Positions 19,141 through 28,832 of a stretch of 64,000 nt of DNA are shown here, piece by piece (position 1 is the stretch's first letter; each line of letters starts with the position of its first letter). Under the pieces are notes generated by a model. The model had not been told where the DNA came from, made no database searches, and worked only from the letters and a program-made list of their open reading frames with translations. The DNA is from Arsenophonus nilaparvatae (GTDB taxonomy: Bacteria; Pseudomonadota; Gammaproteobacteria; Enterobacterales; Enterobacteriaceae), in NCBI RefSeq assembly GCF_000757905.1, contig NZ_JRLH01000001.1, one strand, 5' to 3'. A program made the position numbers and the translations under genes.

Positions 19141-21483
19141 TTAGAAGGCTCGTTGATAAGGTAAAATACCACTAGCAAGCATATCCTGACTTCCCAAATT
19201 ATGATTATTATTTAGGCCTCTTAGTTCCACATTGATTGACCAGCGATTATCATAGTCACTATTGAAGTTTTGTTGTTGCCAGCCGACGATTTTACGCTCA
19301 TAGCCCATATTAATTGACCAGCAGCACGTACTATATTGTAAACCGATTAATCGACTGGCGGGTTGGTTTTCTTTTAGATCATGGTAGTATGAGCCAACAA
19401 AACCCCAGCGATCACCTAAAGGCCAACTCACTACCACCCCCATTTGAGAAATTCCTTTTTGAAAGGCTGGTGCGCTTCTAACTGTTGCTTGAATATAATC
19501 GCGATCGACAAAGCGGTAATTTAGCTGAATTAAACGATCTGAATCCAGGCGATATTCGGTCACAACATTCCCCATTGTAATATCACCCAGCCGTCTATCA
19601 TACTGGAGCCCACCACGCAGTCCCCAGTTATCCGTTAAGCGTAAATAAGTATCACCGGCCCATAATAATGAACCGGTATTACTTTTATCTTCAATTGGTA
19701 AATTGGAATCTTCAGTTCTGGGCCGCTCAAAATAGTATATTTGTCCGACAGAAAAATTAAAACGTTCGGTTAATTCTTCATCATAAATACGCGTAGTGAT
19801 ACCGGTCGTTAATTGGTTAGCTGAAGCGATACGATCTAAGCCGCTATAAATGCGGTTACGAAATAAACCGTTATAGTCAGCCTGTAGCAAGGATGAATCA
19901 TAATTATTAATATCACTTTGGTCGTGATAAGGTATATAAAGATATTGCACCCGAGGTTCTAACGTTTGTACATAATTGCTATTTGTCAGCAGGTCACGTT
20001 CGAAAACCAGTTTCGCATCAGAAGTTACTGACGGTAAGACGCGAGTAACATGTTTTTTTAGCGTGCCATTAGCCAGTTTGTCAGGGATATCCTGATCATA
20101 ATAAGTTGCCATTACCCTTACAGTATTGTTAATACTGGCCCAATCATTTGCTAGTGGTAGGTTCAATTCTGGCTCGATATGTAACCGAGTGGCATCAGGA
20201 TTATTTGCCCCAACACTTGTAATACGCGCTGCTTGGGCATAAGTTTTCAGATCAAATGGCCCCAGATCATATTTATAAAAATTTAGGTCTAATTGTGGTT
20301 CAGTTTTGTAAGCTTTACTATTCGGTGAATCGACAAAAACCTGAAACTGTTTATGTGTTAAGGTTGCATTCCAGTTAGGTTGTGCATAACCGACACTGAA
20401 TTTCTGAGTGGCATAGCCGTCAGTACTATTACCATATTTAGAGGTAAAATCGGTGAAATATTTTGGATCACTGACTTTGGTATAATCGATATTAAAACGC
20501 CATACTTGATTGAGTACGCCCGAATGACCCCAATATAGAAGCCAGCGATCATCACTATCACGAGCGGGATACTTGCCACTATTTTTATCTTTAATATAAC
20601 TGCGGTCGTGTTTTAGCCAATCAACGGCAACGGTACCTGTTCCAGCAATTGTCAGATAACGAAACTCGTTATTCAGTTTTACGCCACGAAAGGTCATAAA
20701 TTGTGGTGTAATGGTTGCATCGTAGTTAGGTGCAATATTCCAGTAAAAGGGTAGCGCAAAGTCTAAGCCTGAACCTTTAGAATAACTACCATTAGGTAGT
20801 AGAAAACCGGATCGACGTTTATTGCCAATCGGTAATTGTAAATAAGGGCTATAAAAAACAGGTACATTAGCAATGCGAAAACGTGCATTCCATATTTCGG
20901 CAACCTGTTCTTGGCGGTCTAAAATAACTTCTGAGCCAACAACGCTCCAGCTATCATTACCTGGAAGGCAGGCAGTAAACATGCCTTTTTCTAAAATGGT
21001 ATAGCGATTTTCTCCGCGTAATTTCATTTTATTTGCGTAGCCGCGACCCTGACGCCCGACCATCAAATAGTCACCTTTTTCGACATCGGTATCTTTATTA
21101 CTAAGATTTGACCATGCCTTTGGCCCTTTTAGGATGATTTGTGGATCATCATAATGTACATTTCCTGTTGCTACTACCGTACGCAATGGATTTTTACTTG
21201 TCGTCTCTGTTTGGGTCAATTTAACTTCATCGGCGGTGAGAGTCTGGTTACCTTGTTGAATATCTACATTACCTTTATACTCGATGAAATGAGGATATTC
21301 ACCAGCCACATCTTTTGCGGTGATATGGATGGGTAGATCATTGGGATTACCTTTCACGATGGGTTTAGTATATACCGGTACCCCTAGCATACATTGTTCT
21401 GTTAGATCAGCATGGGCCTGTTGGCTATGAACAGCTATCCAAATCATGGTAGCAAGTAGTGTCGGGTGACTTTTTTTCATCAT
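19141..21483 (-). CDS. lptD: LPS-assembly protein LptD
   Basis: The outer-membrane barrel that inserts lipopolysaccharide at the cell surface together with LptE. It has a signal peptide (MMKKSHPTLL...QQAHA), an OstA/LptA-like N-domain and a long C-terminal barrel. The four cysteines used for the essential disulfides in E. coli are present, in EQCMLG, FTACLPG and TCCWS. I chose the paired Met codons at 21478-21483 at the start of the signal peptide; the frame is open 17 codons upstream. About 780 residues against 784. It heads the surA-pdxA-rsmA-apaG-apaH series. Confidence 0.96.
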   Translation of the reverse strand: MMKKSHPTLLATMIWIAVHSQQAHADLTEQCMLGVPVYTKPIVKGNPNDLPIHITAKDVAGEYPHFIEYKGNVDIQQGNQTLTADEVKLTQTETTSKNPLRTVVATGNVHYDDPQIILKGPKAWSNLSNKDTDVEKGDYLMVGRQGRGYANKMKLRGENRYTILEKGMFTACLPGNDSWSVVGSEVILDRQEQVAEIWNARFRIANVPVFYSPYLQLPIGNKRRSGFLLPNGSYSKGSGLDFALPFYWNIAPNYDATITPQFMTFRGVKLNNEFRYLTIAGTGTVAVDWLKHDRSYIKDKNSGKYPARDSDDRWLLYWGHSGVLNQVWRFNIDYTKVSDPKYFTDFTSKYGNSTDGYATQKFSVGYAQPNWNATLTHKQFQVFVDSPNSKAYKTEPQLDLNFYKYDLGPFDLKTYAQAARITSVGANNPDATRLHIEPELNLPLANDWASINNTVRVMATYYDQDIPDKLANGTLKKHVTRVLPSVTSDAKLVFERDLLTNSNYVQTLEPRVQYLYIPYHDQSDINNYDSSLLQADYNGLFRNRIYSGLDRIASANQLTTGITTRIYDEELTERFNFSVGQIYYFERPRTEDSNLPIEDKSNTGSLLWAGDTYLRLTDNWGLRGGLQYDRRLGDITMGNVVTEYRLDSDRLIQLNYRFVDRDYIQATVRSAPAFQKGISQMGVVVSWPLGDRWGFVGSYYHDLKENQPASRLIGLQYSTCCWSINMGYERKIVGWQQQNFNSDYDNRWSINVELRGLNNNHNLGSQDMLASGILPYQRAF

Positions 21484-21662
21484 TCTGTATGTAGTTCCTT
21501 CATCGATATTATCGTGTAGGCAAAAGTTCAACAATTAACGTACTTAACGGCTCTTGTCTGTATAAAACCATCAGCTATATATTCAGGTTATTAGGCACAG
21601 AGTAGAATGAGTAGTATGATAATGCAAAATTATACTCAGGGCATTGGGGAATTGAGAAGTTT

Positions 21663-22481
21663 ATGCGGTATTGGGGAAAAATTATTGGTGTTATGTTGGG
21701 GATCATGTCTGGCACTCATATTTGGGGTGTTATCATCGGTTTCATTATCGGTCATGCATATGATAAAGCATCAGAACAGCAAAATTTAGAGAAAACAGGC
21801 ACTAAGCAGAGCCGTCAGGCACTTTTTTTTGTCAGCACATTTCAGATTTTAGGCCATTTAACGAAAGCAAAAGGCCGAGTCACTGAAGTTGATATTCAAC
21901 TAGCAACAAACCTGATGGATAGAATGCAGTTGCATGGTGATGCCAGAATTTCAGCACAAAATGCATTTAGAGAAGGTAAGGAACAAAATTTTCCTCTAAG
22001 ACAAACGCTGAAAAAATTACGCCGAGCTTGTTTCGGTCGATTTGATCTTATCCAGATGTTTCTGGAAATTCAAATACAAGCTGCTTTTGCCGATGGCGCT
22101 TTACATCCAAATGAGCGAAAAGTACTGTTTATTATTGCTGAAGAGTTAGGCATTTCACATAATCAGTTTGAACAATTCTTACATATGATGGAAGGCGGTC
22201 GACGGTTTGAGCATAGTAGTAACTATTCTTATGGTTCCAATCGCTATCGACATACTGCTCAAGGACCAACATTAGCGGATGCTTGTAAGGTATTAGGTGT
22301 GCAACCTGATGATGAACAAACCAAAATTAAACGTGCTTATCGTAAATTAATGGCTGAACATCATCCAGATAAATTGGTTGCTAAAGGATTACCACCAGAA
22401 ATGATGGAAATTGCCAAACAAAAAGCACAATCCATTCAATTAGCTTATGATTTAATTAAAAAAGAGCGTCACTTTAAATAG
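21663..22481 (+). CDS. djlA: Co-chaperone DjlA
   Basis: A membrane-anchored DnaK co-chaperone. It has one N-terminal transmembrane segment with Gly-rich spacing (IIGVMLGIMSGTHIWGVIIGFIIG), a TerB-like central domain (FADGALHPNERKVLFIIAEELG) and a C-terminal J-domain with HPD in AEHHPDKL. Length 272 aa, E. coli 271. It is divergent from lptD and convergent with rluA. The start at 21663 begins MRYWGKIIGV, as in the family. Confidence 0.96.
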   Translation: MRYWGKIIGVMLGIMSGTHIWGVIIGFIIGHAYDKASEQQNLEKTGTKQSRQALFFVSTFQILGHLTKAKGRVTEVDIQLATNLMDRMQLHGDARISAQNAFREGKEQNFPLRQTLKKLRRACFGRFDLIQMFLEIQIQAAFADGALHPNERKVLFIIAEELGISHNQFEQFLHMMEGGRRFEHSSNYSYGSNRYRHTAQGPTLADACKVLGVQPDDEQTKIKRAYRKLMAEHHPDKLVAKGLPPEMMEIAKQKAQSIQLAYDLIKKERHFK

Positions 22482-22521
22482 TATATAATATTAAACGTTA
22501 GTTGAATAAGTTTTCCAGCTG

Positions 22522-23169
22522 TTAAAAATCGGCTTTACACGTGAAGTGGATAGGTGGCCCATAAACTGGGTGCGTAATGTAAAGCGCTTCTGCGTGTAAT
22601 TGTAAACGTGAAGAGAGAATTAGCGCTGCTTGATGAGCATAGAATCGATCACCAATAATAGGATGACCTAGTGACAGCAAATGAACACGTAGTTGATGTG
22701 AGCGACCTGTAATTGGAATAAGTTTAACTCGCGTTGTTTGTTCTTCATAAGCTAACACTTCGTATTTAGTTTGTGCTTGTTTACCGGTTGTAAAGCACAC
22801 TTTTTGTTTAGGCCGATTAGGCCAATCGCAGATCAGAGGCAGATCAATAAGTCCTTTTTTATTGGTAATATGACCCCAAACCCTTGCTTGATAAATTTTT
22901 TGTGGCTCTCTTTCACGGAATTGACGTTTTAACTCTTTTTCCGCGCTTTTATTCAATGCCACGACCATAACTCCGCTGGTTGCCATATCAAGGCGATGAA
23001 CGGATTCAGCTGTTGGAAAATCCGCCTGAACCCGTGTCATAATACTGTCTTTATGTTCGGCGGCTTTACCAGGTACTGATAACAAACCACTAGGTTTGTT
23101 CACCACAATAATATGCTGATCTTGATAAAGAACGTGTAACCAGGGATCGATAGGCGGATTGTAAAACAT
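22522..23169 (-). CDS. rluA: 23S rRNA/tRNA pseudouridine synthase RluA
   Basis: Makes pseudouridine at 23S position 746 and at position 32 of several tRNAs. The catalytic Asp is D61 in HRLDMATSG; RSHQLRVHL and IGDRFY follow. Length 215 aa against 219. It lies 51 bases downstream of rapA on the same strand and is convergent with djlA, the E. coli arrangement. Confidence 0.96.
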   Translation of the reverse strand: MFYNPPIDPWLHVLYQDQHIIVVNKPSGLLSVPGKAAEHKDSIMTRVQADFPTAESVHRLDMATSGVMVVALNKSAEKELKRQFREREPQKIYQARVWGHITNKKGLIDLPLICDWPNRPKQKVCFTTGKQAQTKYEVLAYEEQTTRVKLIPITGRSHQLRVHLLSLGHPIIGDRFYAHQAALILSSRLQLHAEALYITHPVYGPPIHFTCKADF

Positions 23170-23220
23170 ATCAGTTGCTCCAACGTGGCCAAAAACTTTA
23201 TTGTTTCTGGCGATAAATAA

Positions 23221-26127
23221 TTACTGATGGGTAACAATCACCAGGCGTATAGAATCTAATCGCCAATTAGCTTGCTCAATATTGAGCAATAATTGTTGGC
23301 GTTCATATTCAATAGCGCTTAATTCATCAGGACGAATATTCGGATTGACAGATTTTAATGCCTCTAATCGCGAATACTCTAACGATAATATTTTATCCGC
23401 TTGTGTTTTTGCTTCGGCAATCAACATACTTGTTTCTTTTTCTATCATAGCTTTAGAAAGTTGCAGTATGTTATGTACCTCTTTTTGTACGGCATTTACC
23501 AGTTTACTACCAGTATGGCGATTCACAGTATTTAGCTGACGATTAAAACTTTCAAATTCTACTTGCTTAGCCAGATCATTACCTTTTAAATCCATTAGAA
23601 TACGAATTGGCGTTGGCGGTAAAAAGCGAGTGACTTGTAGATTTTTGGGTGCTTGTGCCTCAACAACATAAATTAATTCAGTAAGTAGTGTACCGACTGG
23701 TAAGGTTTTATTTTTCAATAAAGACACAGCACAACTGCCAATTTCGCCAGAAAGGATCAAATCCATACCATTACGAATAATCGGGTGTTCCCAGCTAATA
23801 AATTCGGTATCTTCTCTAGACAATGCTTGAGTACGATCGAAGGTAATAGTACAACCATCTTGCGGCAAGCCAGGAAAATCAGGTATCAACATATGTTCAG
23901 CAGGCGTAAGAACGATCAGATTATCACTGCGATCTTCTTGGTTAATACCAATGATATCGAACAAATTTAATGAAAAATTAATCAAATCAATACTATTATC
24001 TTGTTCTGCAATTTGTTTGGCTAAATATTGACCAATTTCGCCACCATTAGAATTCATTTCTAGTAAGCGATCGCGCCCTTGCTCTAATTGGGTTTTGAGT
24101 TGGTTATGTTTAGCTCGGCAAGCTTTAATAAAATCGTCAAAGTTATCAAGGACGGTGGGTTTAGCCAAATACTCAACCAGTTGCTGATAATATTGATCAT
24201 AAATAGCGCGACCAGTTGGACAAGTATACTCAAAGGCATCAAGCCCCTCATGATACCAACGTAGCAAAATAGCTTGGGCAGTATTTTCAAGGTAAGGTAC
24301 GCTAATTTGGATATCCCGATTTTGACCGATACGATCCAGACGCCCAATTCTTTGCTCAAGCAAATCAGGATTAAAAGGCAAATCAAACATAACTAACTGG
24401 TTGGCGAATTGGAAATTACGTCCTTCAGAGCCAATTTCAGAGCATAGTAATACCTGGGCACCTTGTTCTTGGGAGGCAAAATAGGCAGCCGCCCGATCCC
24501 GTTCGAGTAATGATAGATTTTCATGAAAAACGGCCGCTTTGATCGCTTCTTTTTCTCTTAGTACCTGTTCCAATTGTAAGGCAGTAGTTGCTTGAGAGCA
24601 GATAACTAAAACTTTTTCTTGCCGATGAGTTGTTAAGAAATGCTTTAGCCATTCAACTCGGGGATCAAAATTCCACCAAGTTGCATTTTCACCTTCAAAC
24701 GTCTGATAGATTTGTTCAGGATAGAGCATCTCCCGCGCACTGATATCAACGGATTTCTTAGCATTCATGATGCCAGCAACTTTAATCGCCGTTTGGTACT
24801 GTGGGGGTAAAGGTAATTTAATAGCGTGTAATTCACGCCGAGGAAAGCCTTTAACGCCATTACGGGTATTGCGAAATAGTAAACGGCTCGTTCCATGACG
24901 ATCCATCAACATGGTAATCAATTCGCGACGTGCTTTTTTACTTTCTTCATTATCACTGTTACTGGCTTTAAGAAGAGGCTCAATATCCTGCTCCTTAATT
25001 AATTCTGTTAGTAAATTTTGCTGCTTATTATTTAATTTTTCACCAGAAAGCAGCAAACTAACGGCTTCGGCAACCGGGCTATAATTTTGTTGTTCTTCAA
25101 TGAAGTGTTGATAGCTATGAAAGCGATTAGGATCCAGTAAACGTAGGCGAGCAAAATGGCTCTCTTGACCCAGCTGTTCAGGGGTAGCGGTTAATAACAG
25201 CACTGAAGGAATTTGCTGAGCCAGCGTGTCGATAGCTTGGTATTCGCGGCTAGGCGACTCTTCACTCCATACCAGGTGATGGGCTTCATCAACAACCATC
25301 ATATCCCAACTGGCTTCTAGCAGATGATTAAACCGTTTTTTATTGCGGCGAACGAAATCAAGAGAACAGATGACCAGCTGCTCTGTTTCAAAAGGATTCT
25401 CACTATCGTGTAATGATTCGGTATAACGGCTGTCATCAAACAGCGAAAAACGCAAATTAAAACGACGTAGCATTTCGACTAACCATTGGTGTTGCAAACT
25501 TTCAGGTACGATAATCAGTACTCGTTCAATACGTCCAGCAAGTAACTGTTGATGAATGATCATTCCTGCTTCAATAGTTTTGCCTAATCCAACTTCGTCC
25601 GCTAATAAAACACGTGGATGGTGGCGTTTACCTACTTCTTGAGCAATATAAAGTTGGTGAGGGATCAAATTGGCACGCATACCTCTTAGTCCACCGGTTT
25701 GGTGACCAAATTGTTGGTATTGGAAACGCAAGGCGCGATAGCGTAATGCAAAACGATCCATTCGATCAAGTTGACCGGCAAACAAACGATCTTGTGGTTT
25801 ATTAAAAGTTAACTTGCTATCAAGAAACACTTCGCGCAGGCTGACGTTTTTTTCATCAGAATCGATACGAGTTCCTGTATAGACAAGTACTCCCTCGTCT
25901 TGTTGTACATTGTCAACTCTCAACTGCCAGCCTTCATGGCTGGTGATCAGATCGCCTTCATTAAACATAACGCGTGTAATTGGTGCATTATTTATTGAAT
26001 AAAGGCGATTTTCTCCACTTGCAGGGAAAAGTACTGTAACCATGCGGCTATCAATAGCTACCACGGTACCTAATCCAAGTTCACTTTCTGTATCGCTTAT
26101 CCAGCGTTGACCAAGAATAAATGGCAT
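23221..26127 (-). CDS. rapA: RNA polymerase-associated helicase RapA (HepA)
   Basis: A Swi2/Snf2-type ATPase that helps recycle RNA polymerase after transcription. It has N-terminal Tudor-like domains, Walker A in DEVGLGKTIEAG, the DEAH box in VVDEAHHL, LLLTATPEQLGQ, and the helicase C-lobe with SEIGSEGRNFQFA and QRIGRLDRIGQ. Length 968 aa, identical to E. coli. The polB and ara genes that neighbour rapA in E. coli are absent. Confidence 0.97.
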   Translation of the reverse strand: MPFILGQRWISDTESELGLGTVVAIDSRMVTVLFPASGENRLYSINNAPITRVMFNEGDLITSHEGWQLRVDNVQQDEGVLVYTGTRIDSDEKNVSLREVFLDSKLTFNKPQDRLFAGQLDRMDRFALRYRALRFQYQQFGHQTGGLRGMRANLIPHQLYIAQEVGKRHHPRVLLADEVGLGKTIEAGMIIHQQLLAGRIERVLIIVPESLQHQWLVEMLRRFNLRFSLFDDSRYTESLHDSENPFETEQLVICSLDFVRRNKKRFNHLLEASWDMMVVDEAHHLVWSEESPSREYQAIDTLAQQIPSVLLLTATPEQLGQESHFARLRLLDPNRFHSYQHFIEEQQNYSPVAEAVSLLLSGEKLNNKQQNLLTELIKEQDIEPLLKASNSDNEESKKARRELITMLMDRHGTSRLLFRNTRNGVKGFPRRELHAIKLPLPPQYQTAIKVAGIMNAKKSVDISAREMLYPEQIYQTFEGENATWWNFDPRVEWLKHFLTTHRQEKVLVICSQATTALQLEQVLREKEAIKAAVFHENLSLLERDRAAAYFASQEQGAQVLLCSEIGSEGRNFQFANQLVMFDLPFNPDLLEQRIGRLDRIGQNRDIQISVPYLENTAQAILLRWYHEGLDAFEYTCPTGRAIYDQYYQQLVEYLAKPTVLDNFDDFIKACRAKHNQLKTQLEQGRDRLLEMNSNGGEIGQYLAKQIAEQDNSIDLINFSLNLFDIIGINQEDRSDNLIVLTPAEHMLIPDFPGLPQDGCTITFDRTQALSREDTEFISWEHPIIRNGMDLILSGEIGSCAVSLLKNKTLPVGTLLTELIYVVEAQAPKNLQVTRFLPPTPIRILMDLKGNDLAKQVEFESFNRQLNTVNRHTGSKLVNAVQKEVHNILQLSKAMIEKETSMLIAEAKTQADKILSLEYSRLEALKSVNPNIRPDELSAIEYERQQLLLNIEQANWRLDSIRLVIVTHQ

Positions 26128-26670
26128 AAATTTTAACTCAGTTTATCCGTATGTTTGAGAAAATTATGGGTTGTTCATTTTGAAGAGAGTAATTATATTA
26201 ATCATAAAACAATATCTTACTCTCTTTTTGAAAGGACTGTATGTTAATAAATGCGGTGCCAATAGTCACCTATAAAAATGCTTTTTTATAAGATATTATT
26301 ATTTATTTGTGTTTTAACAGAGAATGTTAAGGTATTAAGCAGATGAAAAAAAGAACAAATCATCATTTTTTATTATTCTGCATCCTACTGTTTTTGTTCA
26401 TTAATTTATAATTAACTAATATATAAAGAAAATTATATAGATGTTATGGCTAATTTAATATTGATAAAAATAAAGCATAGAAATAAAAATGCTATGTTAT
26501 TTAAAATTTTTTACTGGAGGATAAATATTTTTATCACACCTATTAAAATTATCTGCTTAATTTCTAAAACCCAACTTAATCTAATAAATATTAGTATAAA
26601 TAATACATCAATATTAGATTAAGATTGGGTAGTTAATTAACTTTTTTCTATGATTTCTGAAAAAATAACA
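26128..26670. other. AT-rich gap upstream of rapA with two inverted repeats
   Basis: No gene is supported here. It holds the presumed rapA promoter region, a perfect 10-bp inverted repeat (26183-26192 with 26217-26226, followed by five T on the plus strand), and the terminator-like repeat at 26570-26629. In E. coli the polB and ara genes would follow rapA here; no trace of them was seen. Confidence 0.6.
26570..26629 (-). terminator. Long inverted repeat ending the orphan gene at 26671
   Basis: The arms 26570-26586 and 26612-26629 pair over about 17 bp with one bulged base. Read on the minus strand it comes about 40 bases after the orphan stop and is followed by TTTT, so it looks like that gene's terminator. 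The loop is long (25 bases) and contains further AT-rich pairing. Confidence 0.55.
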
Positions 26671-27018
26671 TTAATCATCATTTTTTAAGATTAAATCAAA
26701 GCGGAAGCCATCAACTCTTTCGAATTCTAATTCAAATGGTAAGGTATCTGAATTGACTTCAATTTGATTTTCTACAGCATTATATTCAAAGTAAGTAGCA
26801 GTGTTAAATTTAACTAAATTATATCTATCATAAATGACGAGATGAGCAACATGTTGCATACCATCATCAAGAATATCACCAACTGTTACAAAATCTTTGT
26901 CTGAATCGATATTTGCTGGTTCGTCGATTCCATGTACGCGGATAAAAGCCCGGTAAGGAAAACCATCACCAGTTTTGTTTAAAAAACGAATGGCTAATTG
27001 TTCTTTATTATTTGACAT
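26671..27018 (-). CDS. Unrecognised small acidic protein
   Basis: I do not recognise this 115-residue protein. The start MSNNKEQLAIRF at 27018 is preferred over the Met four codons upstream because GAGG lies eight bases before it. The protein has no signal peptide or membrane segment, is acidic, and alternates hydrophobic and polar residues as in a beta-sandwich (FPYRAFIRVHGI, HVAHLVIYDRYNLVKFN, PFELEFERVDGFRFDLIL). It stands alone in the 2-kb AT-rich gap between rapA and thiQ, with its own hairpin terminator. Orderly codon use and good signals argue for a real, expressed gene. Confidence 0.65.
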   Translation of the reverse strand: MSNNKEQLAIRFLNKTGDGFPYRAFIRVHGIDEPANIDSDKDFVTVGDILDDGMQHVAHLVIYDRYNLVKFNTATYFEYNAVENQIEVNSDTLPFELEFERVDGFRFDLILKNDD

Positions 27019-28130
27019 ATATAACCTCATCTAGTATTTGGTATATTAAAATTTTGCTAATTAGATGCGCATCTATATTTTATATAACACATGAGCTACA
27101 TTGCTTTAAGTTATATATAAAATCAAATTCAAAATTTAGAATTTTCATTATTAAATTTTATTATTATTTTTTTATTGTTATTAAAAAAATGGATTTTTAT
27201 ATAAAGTATAAAAAATAAATTTTATTTATATAAAAATAAAGGTAATGATATAACATCATGATGAAAATTTTTATAAGATTAATGAAGTTATTATAATGTT
27301 TTTAGTCTTCAATTATTAATTCTTAAAAGTATAAAATAAACATGGTTATAGTTAATAATAAATTTAACAAAGTATTTGATATCACTCTTTAATAATTTTT
27401 TAGTTATTTAACAAATTAAAATTAGCTTTATTATTTTTGGTTAATTGCTTTCGCATATTAGTCATTTTTATTTTTTTAATCACTAAAAATAATTAGTTAA
27501 GTTAGTGATTTTGTAATTAGTGAGCAACAATCTTAGCTTTTTATAATAATATTATATGTAATAAAATTTTTCGTTTAATATATCCATTCATTTAATAAAA
27601 TTTTGTGCTATTTTAAATAATCTTTTTAAAAAAATGTTTTTTTATCGATATTATATAATAAGTTATTTAATTTTTTGTTAAATTGCTAGAGTGCTATAAT
27701 CGCTTATATCTATGTTATTCTTGCTAAAAGCGAGATGAAATAATCAATATTAAGATAAAAAATGATGGAAAAAGTTACGCTTAATTTTATTTACTCAATT
27801 ATTGATTCTTCTATATCATATAAAAAATAAATAATTATTAAATTTTGTTATAATTTGTGATATGTAGGTATTTTGTTTTAAATGTTTATTTTATGCTCTC
27901 AATTTATTGAAAAAATAAATTTTTTGTTGATTGATATTTTTAATATTTAAGGGTTTTTTAAATAAAAAACAAAAAATAGATACGTTTTTAATAAAATTGT
28001 GAAAACATATATCTTTGTATTAGAAAAAGTAGTCTTAGTATTAATACAACAAATAGTATTATAAAGGTCGAAAAATACCATCCAATTATTTGCCAAAGTG
28101 TGAATTAATAATTAATTATTATAAATAATG
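27019..28130. other. Extremely AT-rich spacer, no gene seen
   Basis: About 1.1 kb of very AT-rich sequence with long A and T runs and no credible reading frame; the short frame at 27012-27218 is Lys/Phe/Tyr/Ile-rich noise. One hairpin (9-bp arms 27478-27486 and 27502-27510) is visible. By E. coli order, the ara genes or yabI might once have stood here, but nothing recognisable remains. It may include the promoter of the orphan at 27018. Confidence 0.6.
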
Positions 28131-28832
28131 TCAAAAATGAGATATACCCAGCAGTTTACTTGCGGGTGTTAATCCATTAATTAAACAATCTGGTTGACCA
28201 TCATAGGCAATTTTTCCATCTGCAATTACGATAGACCGAGTTGCTATTTGGCTAGCATCTTCCAAATTATGGGAAACCATCAGTAAGGTTAATTGGCGTT
28301 CATCACACACCTGTTTAAGTAATGTTAACATTTCATTACGTAAAGCTGGATCGAGAGCAGAAAAAGGTTCATCTAACAATAAAATCGGTTTTTGGCGGAT
28401 CAAACAACGAGCTAACGCAGTACGTTGGCGTTGTCCGCCTGATATTTGTGCAGGCAAACGAGTGATACAATTATTAAGAGAAACTTGTTCTATGATCTGT
28501 TTTACTGCGCGATGTTGAGCTCTTTCTAATCTTAAATTTGGTGAAATGCCTAACGCAATATTTTGCCAAACAGTTAAATGAGAAAAGAGGTTATTTTCCT
28601 GAAAAAGGATAGAAACTGGCCGCTTGGCGGGTGGTGTAGCAGTATGATTTTGGCTATTTAGCCAAATTTCCACCTGTTTGGGATATTGAAATCCAGCGAT
28701 CAAATCCAGTAGAGTACTTTTTCCTGCGCCACTAGGGCCTAATATAGCCACCCTTTCAGCTCTATTTACTTGAAAATCAAACTGCATTGTTAGATTTTCA
28801 TAACAATAGACAAGTTGATCTAATTTAATCAT
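28131..28832 (-). CDS. thiQ: Thiamine ABC transporter ATP-binding protein ThiQ
   Basis: Powers uptake of thiamine and its phosphates. Walker A GPSGAGKST, Q-loop ILFQENNLF, signature ISGGQRQRTALARCL, Walker B ILLLDEPFSALD and the switch His in MVSHNLEDA are all present. Length 233 aa against 232. The start overlaps the thiP stop by eight bases. Confidence 0.97.
   Translation of the reverse strand: MIKLDQLVYCYENLTMQFDFQVNRAERVAILGPSGAGKSTLLDLIAGFQYPKQVEIWLNSQNHTATPPAKRPVSILFQENNLFSHLTVWQNIALGISPNLRLERAQHRAVKQIIEQVSLNNCITRLPAQISGGQRQRTALARCLIRQKPILLLDEPFSALDPALRNEMLTLLKQVCDERQLTLLMVSHNLEDASQIATRSIVIADGKIAYDGQPDCLINGLTPASKLLGISHF

Noticed and set aside
27012..27218. 68-codon plus-strand frame in the AT-rich spacer
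   Set aside because: Composition (Lys, Ile, Phe, Tyr) is what random AT-rich DNA gives, and it overlaps the start of the orphan gene on the other strand.
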